Shown piece by piece: positions 6,715 through 14,547 of a stretch of 18,536 nt of DNA. The DNA is from JANPBY01 sp031430645 (GTDB taxonomy: Bacteria; Actinomycetota; Actinomycetes; DATJPE01). The position numbers were made by a program, and so were the translations under genes. The DNA is taken from NCBI GenBank assembly GCA_031430645.1, contig JANPBY010000193.1:1-18536 (forward strand), in the 5' to 3' direction. Below the pieces are notes generated by a model. The model worked only from the letters and a program-made list of their open reading frames with translations, was not told the origin of the DNA and searched no databases. Within the stretch, counting starts at the first letter, position 1; every line of letters begins with the position of its first letter.

Positions 6715-7944
6715 GTGGCGCGCAGCGGCCGCCTGCTCGCTGCTGCCAGAGGGGACGGGGCTGTCGCGGTCGGCCTGATGGTCGGCAACGTTCTCGGCTA
6801 CCTCCTGGCCCTGGTCGCGGCGCGTCTGCTCGGCCCGGCCGGCTTCGGGGAACTGAGCGCACTGCTGGCGGTGATCGTCGTGCTCGCCGTCCTCCCGACC
6901 GGGGTACAAACCGTCGTGGCACGAGCTGTCGCGCAGGGCGCGGATCACCCGCTGGCGGCGCTAGGACGGACCGTTGTCGTGGCCCGCTCGACTCTGCTCA
7001 GCATCCTCGCGATCCCGCCCGTCCTGGCGATCGGTCTCGCCCTCGACGCCTCCCTCCTGGGATGCGTGTTCGTTGCGCTTCTCCTCGGGCCCCTGCTCGT
7101 GCTCGGTTGGGCGCAGGGAATCAGGCAGGGCCAGGAGGAGTTCGTCCCACTCGCCGTCCTGCTCCTGCTGAACAACGGCGGTCGGGCCATCGGCGCCGTG
7201 ATCGGAATCGTCGTCTTCGACTCCGTGGCCGGCGCCCTCGGGGGGGCATTGCTGGCTGCCTGGCTCGCGGCCACCTATGCCTGGATCCGAGCCCCAAGGG
7301 ACCGCCCACAGCGATCGGCTCGGGGGCGATGGGGGGCCGGCGACGTCAGCCGTGCTTCGGCAGCTCTGCTCGCCCTCTTTCTCTGCACCAATGTCGACGT
7401 GCTGATCGCTCGAGCCGTCATGGACGCCGAGCCCGCCGGCATCTACGCCGCGGGTGCCGTCGTCGCCAAGGTGGCCTTCTGGCTCCCACAGTTCGCTGCT
7501 GTGACCGCGCTCCCCCGGCTGGCCGACCCGGAGCGGCGGGCCTCGGCGTTGCTGGGCTCAACCAGGATCGTCGCCGGGTCCTGCGCGCTAATCGTTCTCG
7601 CCTGCGTGATCGGCCGCGACCTGCTGGTTCGGGTCGTAGGAGGCGCCTCTTACGGCGCGCTCACCGAGACGCTGCCATGGTTTGCGGTCGCCGGTGGGCT
7701 CTGGGCTCTCAACCAGGTGTACCTCTACGACGCCCTGGCACACCGTGCAGCACATCCGGCCCGCTGGCTCTGGCTGGCGCTGCTCGCCATGGTCGCAATG
7801 GTGTTGGCGCTCAGGATCGACAGCGTGGGTGGGATCGTCACCACTGTCTGCTTTTGTGCCGCCGGGTCGCTCGTAATCTACGTTCTGCAGTCTTCCCGGC
7901 TAGCCCCTCAGGACGTCGTGCCCGGCCATTCACCGGGCTTGTAG
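6715..7944 (+). CDS. Wzx/MATE-type polysaccharide flippase family membrane protein
   Basis: A 409-residue protein of about 12 hydrophobic helices. The start has the repeat typical of the oligosaccharide flippase superfamily: a first helix followed by AARLLGPAGFGELSAL (35-50). A second-half counterpart begins near residue 225 (FLCTNVDVLIARAV). Such proteins turn lipid-linked sugars from the cytoplasmic to the outer face of the membrane. The GTG start at 6715 follows GGAGG by six bases. It is divergent from the GT-C-like gene, so the two probably share a control region. Its 3' end overlaps the convergent lipoprotein gene by 37 bases. The substrate is not known; context makes a lipid-linked glycan or decaprenyl-phosphoryl sugar for the neighbouring extracytoplasmic GT-C enzymes a reasonable guess. 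Confidence 0.8.
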   Translation: MARSGRLLAAARGDGAVAVGLMVGNVLGYLLALVAARLLGPAGFGELSALLAVIVVLAVLPTGVQTVVARAVAQGADHPLAALGRTVVVARSTLLSILAIPPVLAIGLALDASLLGCVFVALLLGPLLVLGWAQGIRQGQEEFVPLAVLLLLNNGGRAIGAVIGIVVFDSVAGALGGALLAAWLAATYAWIRAPRDRPQRSARGRWGAGDVSRASAALLALFLCTNVDVLIARAVMDAEPAGIYAAGAVVAKVAFWLPQFAAVTALPRLADPERRASALLGSTRIVAGSCALIVLACVIGRDLLVRVVGGASYGALTETLPWFAVAGGLWALNQVYLYDALAHRAAHPARWLWLALLAMVAMVLALRIDSVGGIVTTVCFCAAGSLVIYVLQSSRLAPQDVVPGHSPGL

Positions 7945-9350
7945 ATCGCGTTGTAGCCGTTGTCCTCGCCCATGGCAGCGGCGACTGCACCCTGAGCCGG
8001 GTACACACCGTTCTTGACCCAGTTGTCCAACAGGGCGATGACGGCCAGCCGCGACTCCGGGGTGAAGTTGCAGTGCCCCGCGCCGTAGGGGGCACCGTCA
8101 GTCTCTGAGTAGGTCGCTGGCGCGAGTGTGTAGAGCTGCAGGAGGTCAGCCGAGCTGTCGGAGGCCGCGTAACGCTCCCCGAACAAGGACTCGTTCTGAG
8201 CAATGACCAGCGGGTCCGCAGCCGTGTGCAAGGTGATCGTCGGATCCGCAACAAACCCCGTGGGGGTGCCGGTGTCAGTCAGCGCCTGCTGAGCCGCAGG
8301 ATCGGCTGTGAGCCGCTCACCCGCGGCCAACTCGGCCAGAAGCTTGTCCGTGGATCCGGGCGAGACCGTCTCGATGAGTGAGCGCTCGGCCTCCGAGACG
8401 CGATCCGCATAGTCGGTCTCTGCGTTGCCCGCAGGGTTTCCCCCGACGCGCTGCTCGATCTCGTAGCGAGCGAACGTTGCGTAGCCCAGGGCTGTGAGCA
8501 CGGATTCGGCATAACCCTTCACCTGGGACGGGATAGAGGAACCGTCGTAGGTCGCCGTCTTGCTCGGCGCGTCAACCAGAGCAGCAGTCGTGATGATCCT
8601 CGGCACCCCGTTCGCCACGTCGGAGCCGGCCTTCACGAGCAGATCAGCGGTCGTCTCCCAATTCTGGACGGCGTCATCCCACGAGGTGAAACCGCTGAGC
8701 TTGAGATCGGGGTTGATGAAGGTCTTCAGGGCGTAGGCCACGTCGAGGGACAGGTTGACGTTGTCGACACCCCCACCAAGGACGCCGCACAGCGGTGCTG
8801 CTCCAGAGACCCACTCAGGATGCTTCTGCGCCACCACCTGGGTGATGAGGCCACCGAGGCTGTCTCCCCAGACGTACACCCGGTTGGGCGTCCCAACCTC
8901 GGCGACGAAATACTCGTAAAGCTCCTCGTCAGCCTTCACACCGTCGGCGACCGCCCATCCGTTGGTGGCGTACGCCGAGCCGGCGAGTGCATACCCCTGG
9001 GCCAGCAGCTCGTCGGCCAGGGCGGTGTCGCCCCCTGAGTAGCCGGGGGCCGGTTCGGCTGCGGTAGACGGCTCTTCGAAGTCCGGCGGGGCAGCCTCGG
9101 CCTGCCGGTAGCCGTGGGAGTACAAGAGCAAGGTTCCGTTCCATGACTCTGGCGTGAGGATCTTGAACGCCGCGCCGTTGAGGGTGTCCTCGCACGTCAC
9201 CTCAGCGCAGGACTTGATCGGCACGTTGGTCGATGGGTCGCGCTCCTTGTCGGTCGCGGTGGTGCCGTCGGATCCGCAGGCGGAGAGGACGAGCGCGGAG
9301 GCGCACAGGGCGACGAGGGGTAGGACGCGAGACTTCTGACTCAGCAGCAT
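7908..9350 (-). CDS. Secreted lipoprotein of the alpha/beta-hydrolase fold
   Basis: A 480-residue exported hydrolase. The N-terminus is a lipoprotein signal peptide with a lipobox ending in LSAC (Cys25), then a short polar linker. The core starts near ILTPESWNGTLLLYSHGY (64-81). The nucleophile elbow is GDSLGG (162-167, Ser164). The likely acid is Asp379 in TAADPLV, and the likely base is His426 in GAGHCNF. A helical insert of about 150 residues between elbow and acid (about 200-360) would form a lid. It would act outside the cell, anchored to the membrane. Esterase, lipase-like or peptidase activity cannot be told apart from sequence. Its 3' end overlaps the convergent flippase by 37 bases. 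The ATG start at 9350 has no clear Shine-Dalgarno. Confidence 0.85.
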   Translation of the reverse strand: MLLSQKSRVLPLVALCASALVLSACGSDGTTATDKERDPSTNVPIKSCAEVTCEDTLNGAAFKILTPESWNGTLLLYSHGYRQAEAAPPDFEEPSTAAEPAPGYSGGDTALADELLAQGYALAGSAYATNGWAVADGVKADEELYEYFVAEVGTPNRVYVWGDSLGGLITQVVAQKHPEWVSGAAPLCGVLGGGVDNVNLSLDVAYALKTFINPDLKLSGFTSWDDAVQNWETTADLLVKAGSDVANGVPRIITTAALVDAPSKTATYDGSSIPSQVKGYAESVLTALGYATFARYEIEQRVGGNPAGNAETDYADRVSEAERSLIETVSPGSTDKLLAELAAGERLTADPAAQQALTDTGTPTGFVADPTITLHTAADPLVIAQNESLFGERYAASDSSADLLQLYTLAPATYSETDGAPYGAGHCNFTPESRLAVIALLDNWVKNGVYPAQGAVAAAMGEDNGYNAIYKPGEWPGTTS

Positions 9351-9433
9351 GGACGTGATTCTGGCAGAGAGGGGTTCGCTCGTGCTCGGAGGCGCGCAAT
9401 TGTGACTCTCCTGCGACCTACCCTGGACCGATC
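9351..9433. promoter_or_regulatory. Divergent control region of lipoprotein and MFS genes
   Basis: An 83-base gap. TACCCT at 9419-9424 on plus fits a -10 box nine bases before the MFS ATG, implying a very short or absent leader. No comparable box could be assigned to the lipoprotein gene. Confidence 0.35.
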
Positions 9434-10606
9434 ATGCAGGCCTACCTCGCAGTGCTCGCCGTCAGCGACGCACGACGGATCGTGATCGCCCTCGCCCTGA
9501 CCCGGCTTGGCTACGGGATGATCGGGCTCGCAGTCATCCTGCTGGCTCATTCCGTCACCGGCTCGTTCGCGATAGCTGGGCTCGCCGTGGGTGCTTTCAC
9601 CCTCGCCAGCGGCCTCACCGCCCCGCTCAGGGGCTACCTCGTTGACCGGTTCGGACAGACCCGACCACTCCTCGTGTACGTCCCGCTCTACACCGTCACC
9701 TGCCTGGCGCTTGCCTTCGCCACCGGTCCCGCCCAGCTCGTGGTTCTTGCTGCGGTGGCTGGCGCGGCGTCCCCACCGCTTATCGCCAGCGCCCGGCCGC
9801 TGTGGGCCGGAATCGTCGGCGCCGACCTGCTCCGACCGGCGTACGCCCTGGACTCCGTCAGCATGCAGGCCACCCAGGTCGTCGGTCCCGCGCTCGCGGG
9901 GTTGCTCACGGCCGCCACGTCTCCCAGGTTCGCCGTCAGCACCCTCGCGTTGCTCGTAGGTGTCGGCGGGACGCTCTTCATCACCAGCCAGCCCTCACGC
10001 GCCTGGCAATCCGTTCCTCGAGTGGGTGGGCATGGGGCGTTGGCCTCCCGCGGGCTACGCACCCTCCTCTGGACAGGGGCGACATTCGGATTTGCCCTCG
10101 GCGCGGTCGAAGTGGCCCTACCCGCTCGCACGGCCCTGACCAGTACGGCAGTAGCAGCCACGCCCTATCTCATGGTGCTCGCCTTCGGCAGCGTTGTCGG
10201 TGGCGTAGCGGCAGGCGTCAACCATCGACGCGGTCCGGCCGGGATGCTCCTCATCAGCCTCGGGCTGATGGTCCCGTTCCTGATCCCCTTAGTGTTTCTC
10301 CAGCCCGGGCTTGCCCTGGCTGGCTGCCTGCTGGGTCTGGGCCTCGTCCTCGGGCCGCTCAACATTGCGTGGTACGAGCTACTCGATCGGGTCGCCCCGC
10401 CTGGCACCGCCGTCACGGCCTTCACCTGGGTCGTCTCCGCAGAGCTCGCCGGCGTGGCGACCGGCCAGGCCGCGGCCGGCTGGGCTGCAGACGAGTGGAG
10501 CGTGGGCCTGGCGTTCGCACTTGCCGTCCTGGCGTCAGCCCTCGGGGTGCTCGGCGCCTTCTTGCGACGAGGCTCGCTCCGCCAGGCGTACGTCTCCCCC
10601 GCCTGA
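9434..10606 (+). CDS. Major facilitator superfamily transporter
   Basis: A 390-residue protein with about 12 hydrophobic helices. The loop after helix 2 carries motif A of the superfamily, seen as RGYLVDRFGQTRPLL (66-80). A central polar break near residues 185-205 separates the two six-helix halves. Most likely a proton-driven exporter of small molecules; the substrate cannot be read from sequence. The ATG at 9434 has no Shine-Dalgarno, and the TACCCT box nine bases upstream suggests leaderless translation. It stands alone, divergent from the lipoprotein gene and convergent with polA, with 45 bases between stops that show no strong terminator hairpin. Confidence 0.87.
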   Translation: MQAYLAVLAVSDARRIVIALALTRLGYGMIGLAVILLAHSVTGSFAIAGLAVGAFTLASGLTAPLRGYLVDRFGQTRPLLVYVPLYTVTCLALAFATGPAQLVVLAAVAGAASPPLIASARPLWAGIVGADLLRPAYALDSVSMQATQVVGPALAGLLTAATSPRFAVSTLALLVGVGGTLFITSQPSRAWQSVPRVGGHGALASRGLRTLLWTGATFGFALGAVEVALPARTALTSTAVAATPYLMVLAFGSVVGGVAAGVNHRRGPAGMLLISLGLMVPFLIPLVFLQPGLALAGCLLGLGLVLGPLNIAWYELLDRVAPPGTAVTAFTWVVSAELAGVATGQAAAGWAADEWSVGLAFALAVLASALGVLGAFLRRGSLRQAYVSPA

Positions 10607-10651
10607 TCTCCGGCTAGATCCCCTGGCTCTCGTCCGGCCGACCTCCGCAGA

Positions 10652-13330
10652 TCAGTGCGCGGCGTCGTCCCACGTGCGGCCAGACCCCACTGACACGTCG
10701 AGCGGTGCCCGAAGCGGGTAGGCCCCAGCCATCTCACGACGAACGAGCTCCTCGACCGCGGCCAACTCACCTGGCGCCACCTCAAGGACGAGCTCGTCGT
10801 GCACTTGGAGCAGGAGCCGTGAAGTCAGGCCGTCGGCCAGCAGCGAGCGTTCGACGCCGAGCATGGCGACCTTGATGATGTCGGCCGCGGACCCCTGGAT
10901 CGGGGCGTTGAGCGCCATCCGCTCGGCCATCTCGCGGCGTTGTCGGTTGTCGCTGTTGAGGTCGGGCAGATAGCGACGTCGACCCATCAACGTCTCGGTG
11001 TAGCCGGTCTGCCGGGCCTCCTCAACGACGCTGTTGAGGTAGCCGCGCACCCCTCCGAAACGCTCGAAGTACTCGTCCATCAGGACCCGAGCGTCTTCCG
11101 GTGGGATCCCGAGCTGCTGGCCAAGGCCATAGGGCGACAGTCCGTAAGCCAGCCCGTAGGACATGGCCTTGATCCGGGCCCTCAGCTCGCCGGTCACCTC
11201 CTCGGGCGGCACGTCAAACACGCGCGACGCCACGGTGGTGTGCAGATCCTCCCCCGACGCGAAGGCCTCGATCAACGCTTCGTCCCCTGACAGATGGGCC
11301 ATGATCCGCATCTCGACCTGGCTGTAGTCCGCTGTCAGAAGGCACTCGAAACCTGCTCCGACGACAAACGCTTCCCGGATCCGGCGGCCCTCAAGGGTCC
11401 GAATCGGCACGTTCTGCAGGTTGGGGTCGGTGGAGGACAACCGCCCGGTGGACGCGACGGTCTGGCTGTAGGTCGTGTGGATCCGTCCGTCGTCGGACAC
11501 CGACTTCTGCAGACCTTCGACGGTCACCATCAACCTGGTCATGTCGCGATGCCGGAGCAGGTGCTCGAGGAGCGGGTGCTCGGTCTGGGCGAAAAGGCTC
11601 TGCAGCGCCTCAGCGTCGGTGGTGTAGCCGGTCTTGATCTTCTTCGTCTTGGGAAGACCTAGCTCGTCAAACAAGATGACTTGGAGCTGCTTGGGCGACC
11701 CGAGGTTGAACTCTCTGCCGACGACGGCATAGGCCGCCTCGGCAGCGTCCATCACGTGGCCGGAGAACTCCGCGTGCAAGCCTGCGAGGTGATCGCTGTC
11801 CGCAGCGATCCCGAGCTGCTCCATCCGGGCCAGGACGCCGACCAGGGGCAGCTCCACGTCGGTGAGCAGCGCCGTCCCTCCGCGGTCCGTCAGCTCGGTC
11901 TCGAGCACGTCCGCCAGCTCGAGGACCGCGCGGGCCCGTACGCCCAGGGCATCGGCTGCGTCGGCCTCGTCGCTCCCATCGAAGCTCAATTGGGCCGAGT
12001 CGCCGGTCTCGGCACGTAACTCGCGGTGGAGCAGGCGCAGCACAAGGTCGGACACGTCAAAGGATCGTTGGCCGGGCAGCGCGAGATAGGCAGCCAGCGC
12101 CGTGTCGCAGGTGACTCCCTCGAGCGACCAGCCATGCGCAGCCAGCGCCAGGACAGGACCCTTGGCGTCGTGGATGGCCTTGGGTCGCGAGGTGTCGGCG
12201 AACCAGGCAGCTAGCGCAGCATCGTCGGCCGGAGTCAACGCCACCGGGTCGAGCCAGGCGACCGCCCCGTCTTCCGCCGCAATGCCAAGCCCGGTCAGTC
12301 GGCCGGTGCCGCGACCCCAGGTGCCGGCGAAGGCAAGGCCGGTACGGGCCTCCGACGACGCGTGCTCACCCAGCCAATCGCCGACCAGCTCGGGACCCAG
12401 CATGTCTACCTCGACCTCGAAGCCCTGCTCGGCCTCGGGCTCCGCTGTCTGCAACGTGGCATAGAGCCGATCGCGCAGAACCCGGAACTGAAGCGTGTCG
12501 AACACCTGAGCCACCTGGTCGCGGTCCCATGGCCGCACAGCAAGGTCGTCGGGGGTCACTGACAGCGGCACGTCGCGGACCAGCTCGGTCAGCCGGCGGT
12601 TGAGCATCACCTCGGCGACGTGGGCCCGTAGGGAGTCTCCGACCTTGCCCTTGACCTCCTCCACCCGGTCGATCAGCGCGGCCAGGCTGCCGTACTCGAC
12701 CACCCACTTCGCCGCCGTCTTCTCCCCCACCCCCGGCACCGACGGAAGGTTGTCGGAGGGGTCCCCGCGCAGCGCCGCGTAGTCGGGGTACTGGGCGGGC
12801 GTCAGGCCGTACTTCGACTGAACCAGAGCTGGGGTGTAGCGAGCCATTTCGCTGACCCCTTTGACCGGATAGAGCACCGTGACCTGCGGGCTCACCAGCT
12901 GGAAGGCATCACGGTCGCCGGTGATGATCGCGACATCCATGCCGGCCTCCTCGGCCGCCACGGTCAGAGTCGCGATGACGTCGTCGGCCTCGAACCCCTC
13001 AGCGGTCACCACGGGGACCTGCAACGCCTCGAGCACCTCCTGGATGAGGCTCACTTGTCCGGCGAACTCACTTGGCGACGCTGACCTGGTGGCCTTGTAG
13101 GCAGGGAACTCCTCGGTCCGGAACGATCGCCGGGACACATCGAAGGCGACTGCGAGGTGGCTGGGACGCTCGTCGCGAAGGGCGTTGATGAGCATGGATG
13201 TGAAGCCGTAGACCGCGTTCGTCGGCTGCCCAGTGGTGGTGGAGAAGTTCTCCACCGGCAGGGCGTAGAAGGCGCGGTAGGCCAGCGAGTGGCCATCCAG
13301 CAACAGGAGGGTTGGCCGGTCCGTGGTCAC
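10652..13330 (-). CDS. polA: DNA polymerase I
   Basis: An 892-residue family A polymerase for Okazaki-fragment processing and repair. The N-terminal 5'-3' nuclease domain (about 1-295) has LLLLDGHSLAYRAF, FEADD, TGDRDAFQLV and the helix-hairpin segment GVGEKTAAKW. The middle proofreading-type domain lacks the usual catalytic acids: the place of DxE reads GLAFAGTW and the next motif reads HDAKGPV, so 3'-5' exonuclease activity is probably lost, as in other actinobacteria. The polymerase domain has motif A ADYSQVEMR (Asp668), motif B RIKAMSYGLAYG, and motif C VHDEL (Asp845). The O-helix residue equivalent to E. coli Phe762 is Tyr (about 725). The start is taken at GTG 13330, where homology to other PolA begins (TTDRPTLLLLDG). 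A GTG at 13363 with GAGG five bases upstream would add 11 residues. Confidence 0.97.
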   Translation of the reverse strand: MTTDRPTLLLLDGHSLAYRAFYALPVENFSTTTGQPTNAVYGFTSMLINALRDERPSHLAVAFDVSRRSFRTEEFPAYKATRSASPSEFAGQVSLIQEVLEALQVPVVTAEGFEADDVIATLTVAAEEAGMDVAIITGDRDAFQLVSPQVTVLYPVKGVSEMARYTPALVQSKYGLTPAQYPDYAALRGDPSDNLPSVPGVGEKTAAKWVVEYGSLAALIDRVEEVKGKVGDSLRAHVAEVMLNRRLTELVRDVPLSVTPDDLAVRPWDRDQVAQVFDTLQFRVLRDRLYATLQTAEPEAEQGFEVEVDMLGPELVGDWLGEHASSEARTGLAFAGTWGRGTGRLTGLGIAAEDGAVAWLDPVALTPADDAALAAWFADTSRPKAIHDAKGPVLALAAHGWSLEGVTCDTALAAYLALPGQRSFDVSDLVLRLLHRELRAETGDSAQLSFDGSDEADAADALGVRARAVLELADVLETELTDRGGTALLTDVELPLVGVLARMEQLGIAADSDHLAGLHAEFSGHVMDAAEAAYAVVGREFNLGSPKQLQVILFDELGLPKTKKIKTGYTTDAEALQSLFAQTEHPLLEHLLRHRDMTRLMVTVEGLQKSVSDDGRIHTTYSQTVASTGRLSSTDPNLQNVPIRTLEGRRIREAFVVGAGFECLLTADYSQVEMRIMAHLSGDEALIEAFASGEDLHTTVASRVFDVPPEEVTGELRARIKAMSYGLAYGLSPYGLGQQLGIPPEDARVLMDEYFERFGGVRGYLNSVVEEARQTGYTETLMGRRRYLPDLNSDNRQRREMAERMALNAPIQGSAADIIKVAMLGVERSLLADGLTSRLLLQVHDELVLEVAPGELAAVEELVRREMAGAYPLRAPLDVSVGSGRTWDDAAH

Positions 13331-13375
13331 GCCCGTGAGCCTAGTGCGGGCCGCCGACGGCACTCACGCCTCGTC

Positions 13376-13381
13376 TAGGGT
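13376..13381 (+). promoter_or_regulatory. Candidate -10 box of the thioesterase gene (leaderless)
   Basis: TAGGGT is a good TANNNT -10 box and ends seven bases before the ATG at 13389. That spacing is typical of leaderless actinobacterial genes. The AGGG within it could also be read as a weak Shine-Dalgarno. Confidence 0.45.
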
Positions 13382-13388
13382 CCAGAAC

Positions 13389-13823
13389 ATGACCGACGCA
13401 ACCCTCGCCCTCGCCAACGCCATGTCTGCCGACACGCTCACTGCGCGGATGGGCATCGTCTTCACGGAGTGGTCGGCCCAGCGCGTGGTCGCCACAATGC
13501 CGGTGGCCGGCAACACTCAGCCGTACGGCCTTCTGCACGGCGGGGCCTCAGTGGTCCTGGCCGAGACGCTCGGGTCGTTCGGCAGCGCCATGCATGCGGG
13601 GCCCGAACGGATCGCCGTCGGCATCGAAGTCAATGCGACCCACCACCGGGCCGCTCGTGCGGGAGTCGTCACCGGTGTGGCGACCCCGCTGAGCCTGGGT
13701 CGCACCCTGTGCACCTGGCAGGTGGCGGTCACCGACGCCGACGGTCGCCTGGTGTGCACCTCGCGGATCACCTGCCTGCTGCGGGACGCCCCGCCAGGTT
13801 CAGGTGGCGCGACGCAACCCTGA
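13389..13823 (+). CDS. Hotdog-fold acyl-CoA thioesterase, MenI/YdiI (PaaI) type
   Basis: A 144-residue single hotdog domain. The central segment QPYGLLHGGASVVLAE is nearly the same as in E. coli YdiI (MenI), as I recall it. Gln44, His50 and Glu59 line up with the catalytic set, Glu59 being the nucleophile or base. The following strand GIEVNATHHRAAR and the end CTSRITCLL also fit. MenI hydrolyses 1,4-dihydroxy-2-naphthoyl-CoA in menaquinone synthesis, and actinobacteria use menaquinone, so that role is possible. Broader aryl- or acyl-CoA hydrolysis is equally open. An upstream in-frame start at 13323 would add 22 residues that match nothing and would overlap the polA start, so ATG 13389 is preferred. 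It is divergent from polA, and its 3' end overlaps the convergent GNAT gene by 24 bases. Confidence 0.9.
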   Translation: MTDATLALANAMSADTLTARMGIVFTEWSAQRVVATMPVAGNTQPYGLLHGGASVVLAETLGSFGSAMHAGPERIAVGIEVNATHHRAARAGVVTGVATPLSLGRTLCTWQVAVTDADGRLVCTSRITCLLRDAPPGSGGATQP

Positions 13824-14393
13824 GGTGAGGGACCGACGGCGGGTCAGGACGGCACGGCGACGGGCCGAGCCCCCCTCGTGCGCGGACGACGCAGTCTCAA
13901 GACCGAGTCGCCGGCGGAGCACTGAGACGTGTGCGATCCGACGCGTGACTACAGGCTCGAAGCCGAGCCGGGCGTAGAAGCGATGCGCGTCGCGCGCGGC
14001 AGGAAACACATTCACCAGCACGTGGTCGGCACCGACCTCGTCAGCGTAGGCCGTGGCTGCCGCGAGGAGCGCCTTGCCCACCCCTCGGCGCTCAAAGCCC
14101 GCCCGCACCTGCAAGTAGTCGACGTGCACGACCGGGAAAACGATGAATGGGCTCACTGGTGCGAGCACTGCCAGGGCCATGCCAACAACCTCGTCCTCGA
14201 CGACGGCGACGTACATCGCGGCCCCCTCGTCGCCTCCCGCGAACGTAAGGGCATCGAGAACGCGGTCCACGGTAGGTGTCGGCGCGTACTGCGCCGTCCG
14301 CCCGACATGGCCCCGAAGCTGCCCCCAAAGCTCAACCAGAGCATCGGCGTCCTGCGGTCCGGCTGTGCGGACGGTCACGGTAGATCGACCCAC
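13800..14393 (-). CDS. GNAT-family N-acetyltransferase
   Basis: A single GNAT domain of about 197 residues. The core begins at TVRTAGPQDADALVELW. The acetyl-CoA pyrophosphate-binding motif A is RAGFERRGVGKALL, preceded by the strand VVHVDYLQV. The end of the domain is HRFYARLGFEPV. After the fold comes a basic tail of about 36 residues, rich in Arg (RRR repeated), which may be disordered. The acetylated target is unknown. Start choice is uncertain: GTG 14393 has GAGAGG nine bases upstream, GTG 14447 gives a 215-residue version, and GTG 14378 is closest to the domain edge. The 3' end overlaps the convergent thioesterase. It lies downstream of livF on the same strand but probably outside that operon. 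Confidence 0.82.
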   Translation of the reverse strand: MGRSTVTVRTAGPQDADALVELWGQLRGHVGRTAQYAPTPTVDRVLDALTFAGGDEGAAMYVAVVEDEVVGMALAVLAPVSPFIVFPVVHVDYLQVRAGFERRGVGKALLAAATAYADEVGADHVLVNVFPAARDAHRFYARLGFEPVVTRRIAHVSVLRRRLGLETASSAHEGGSARRRAVLTRRRSLTSGLRRAT

Positions 14394-14499
14394 CAGGCCC
14401 AACCTCTCGGCTTTGTCGGCTCCCCCGTGGCCCCCTAGGACCACCACCGGTTTCCGTCAGGGCAGAACTCGTGCGAGCCGCCCCCCGCGCAGACCCTAC

Positions 14500-14530
14500 G
14501 CAACAACAAGCGAGTCCGTCCGACGGACCA
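14500..14530 (-). terminator. Possible terminator after livF
   Basis: In the gap between livF and the GNAT gene the palindrome GTCCGTCCGACGGAC (14514-14528) can form a stem of five or six pairs. In the minus-strand transcript it is followed by TCGCTTGTTGTTG, which is T-rich but has no clean T run. It is a weak intrinsic terminator at best. The rest of 14448-14547 shows nothing else. Confidence 0.3.
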
Positions 14531-14547
14531 CGAGATTCGTTGCGGGG

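Noticed and set aside
6628..6948. N-terminal 107-codon extension of the GT-C-like gene
   Set aside because: The extension is polar and lacks homology-like features, overlaps the divergent flippase start, and a strong Shine-Dalgarno precedes ATG 6627.
6699..8108. 469-codon plus-strand frame overlapping the flippase
   Set aside because: It is the flippase region read in another frame, strongly Arg/Gly/Pro-biased; the frame starting at 6715 gives clear membrane helices and a good ribosome-binding site.
10607..10651. Possible bidirectional terminator between the MFS gene and polA
   Set aside because: Only short GATCT/AGATC and CCGG pairings are possible, with no T run on either strand.
10940..12464. 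Chain of plus-strand frames opposite polA
   Set aside because: Antisense shadows of a confidently identified gene, with no domains.
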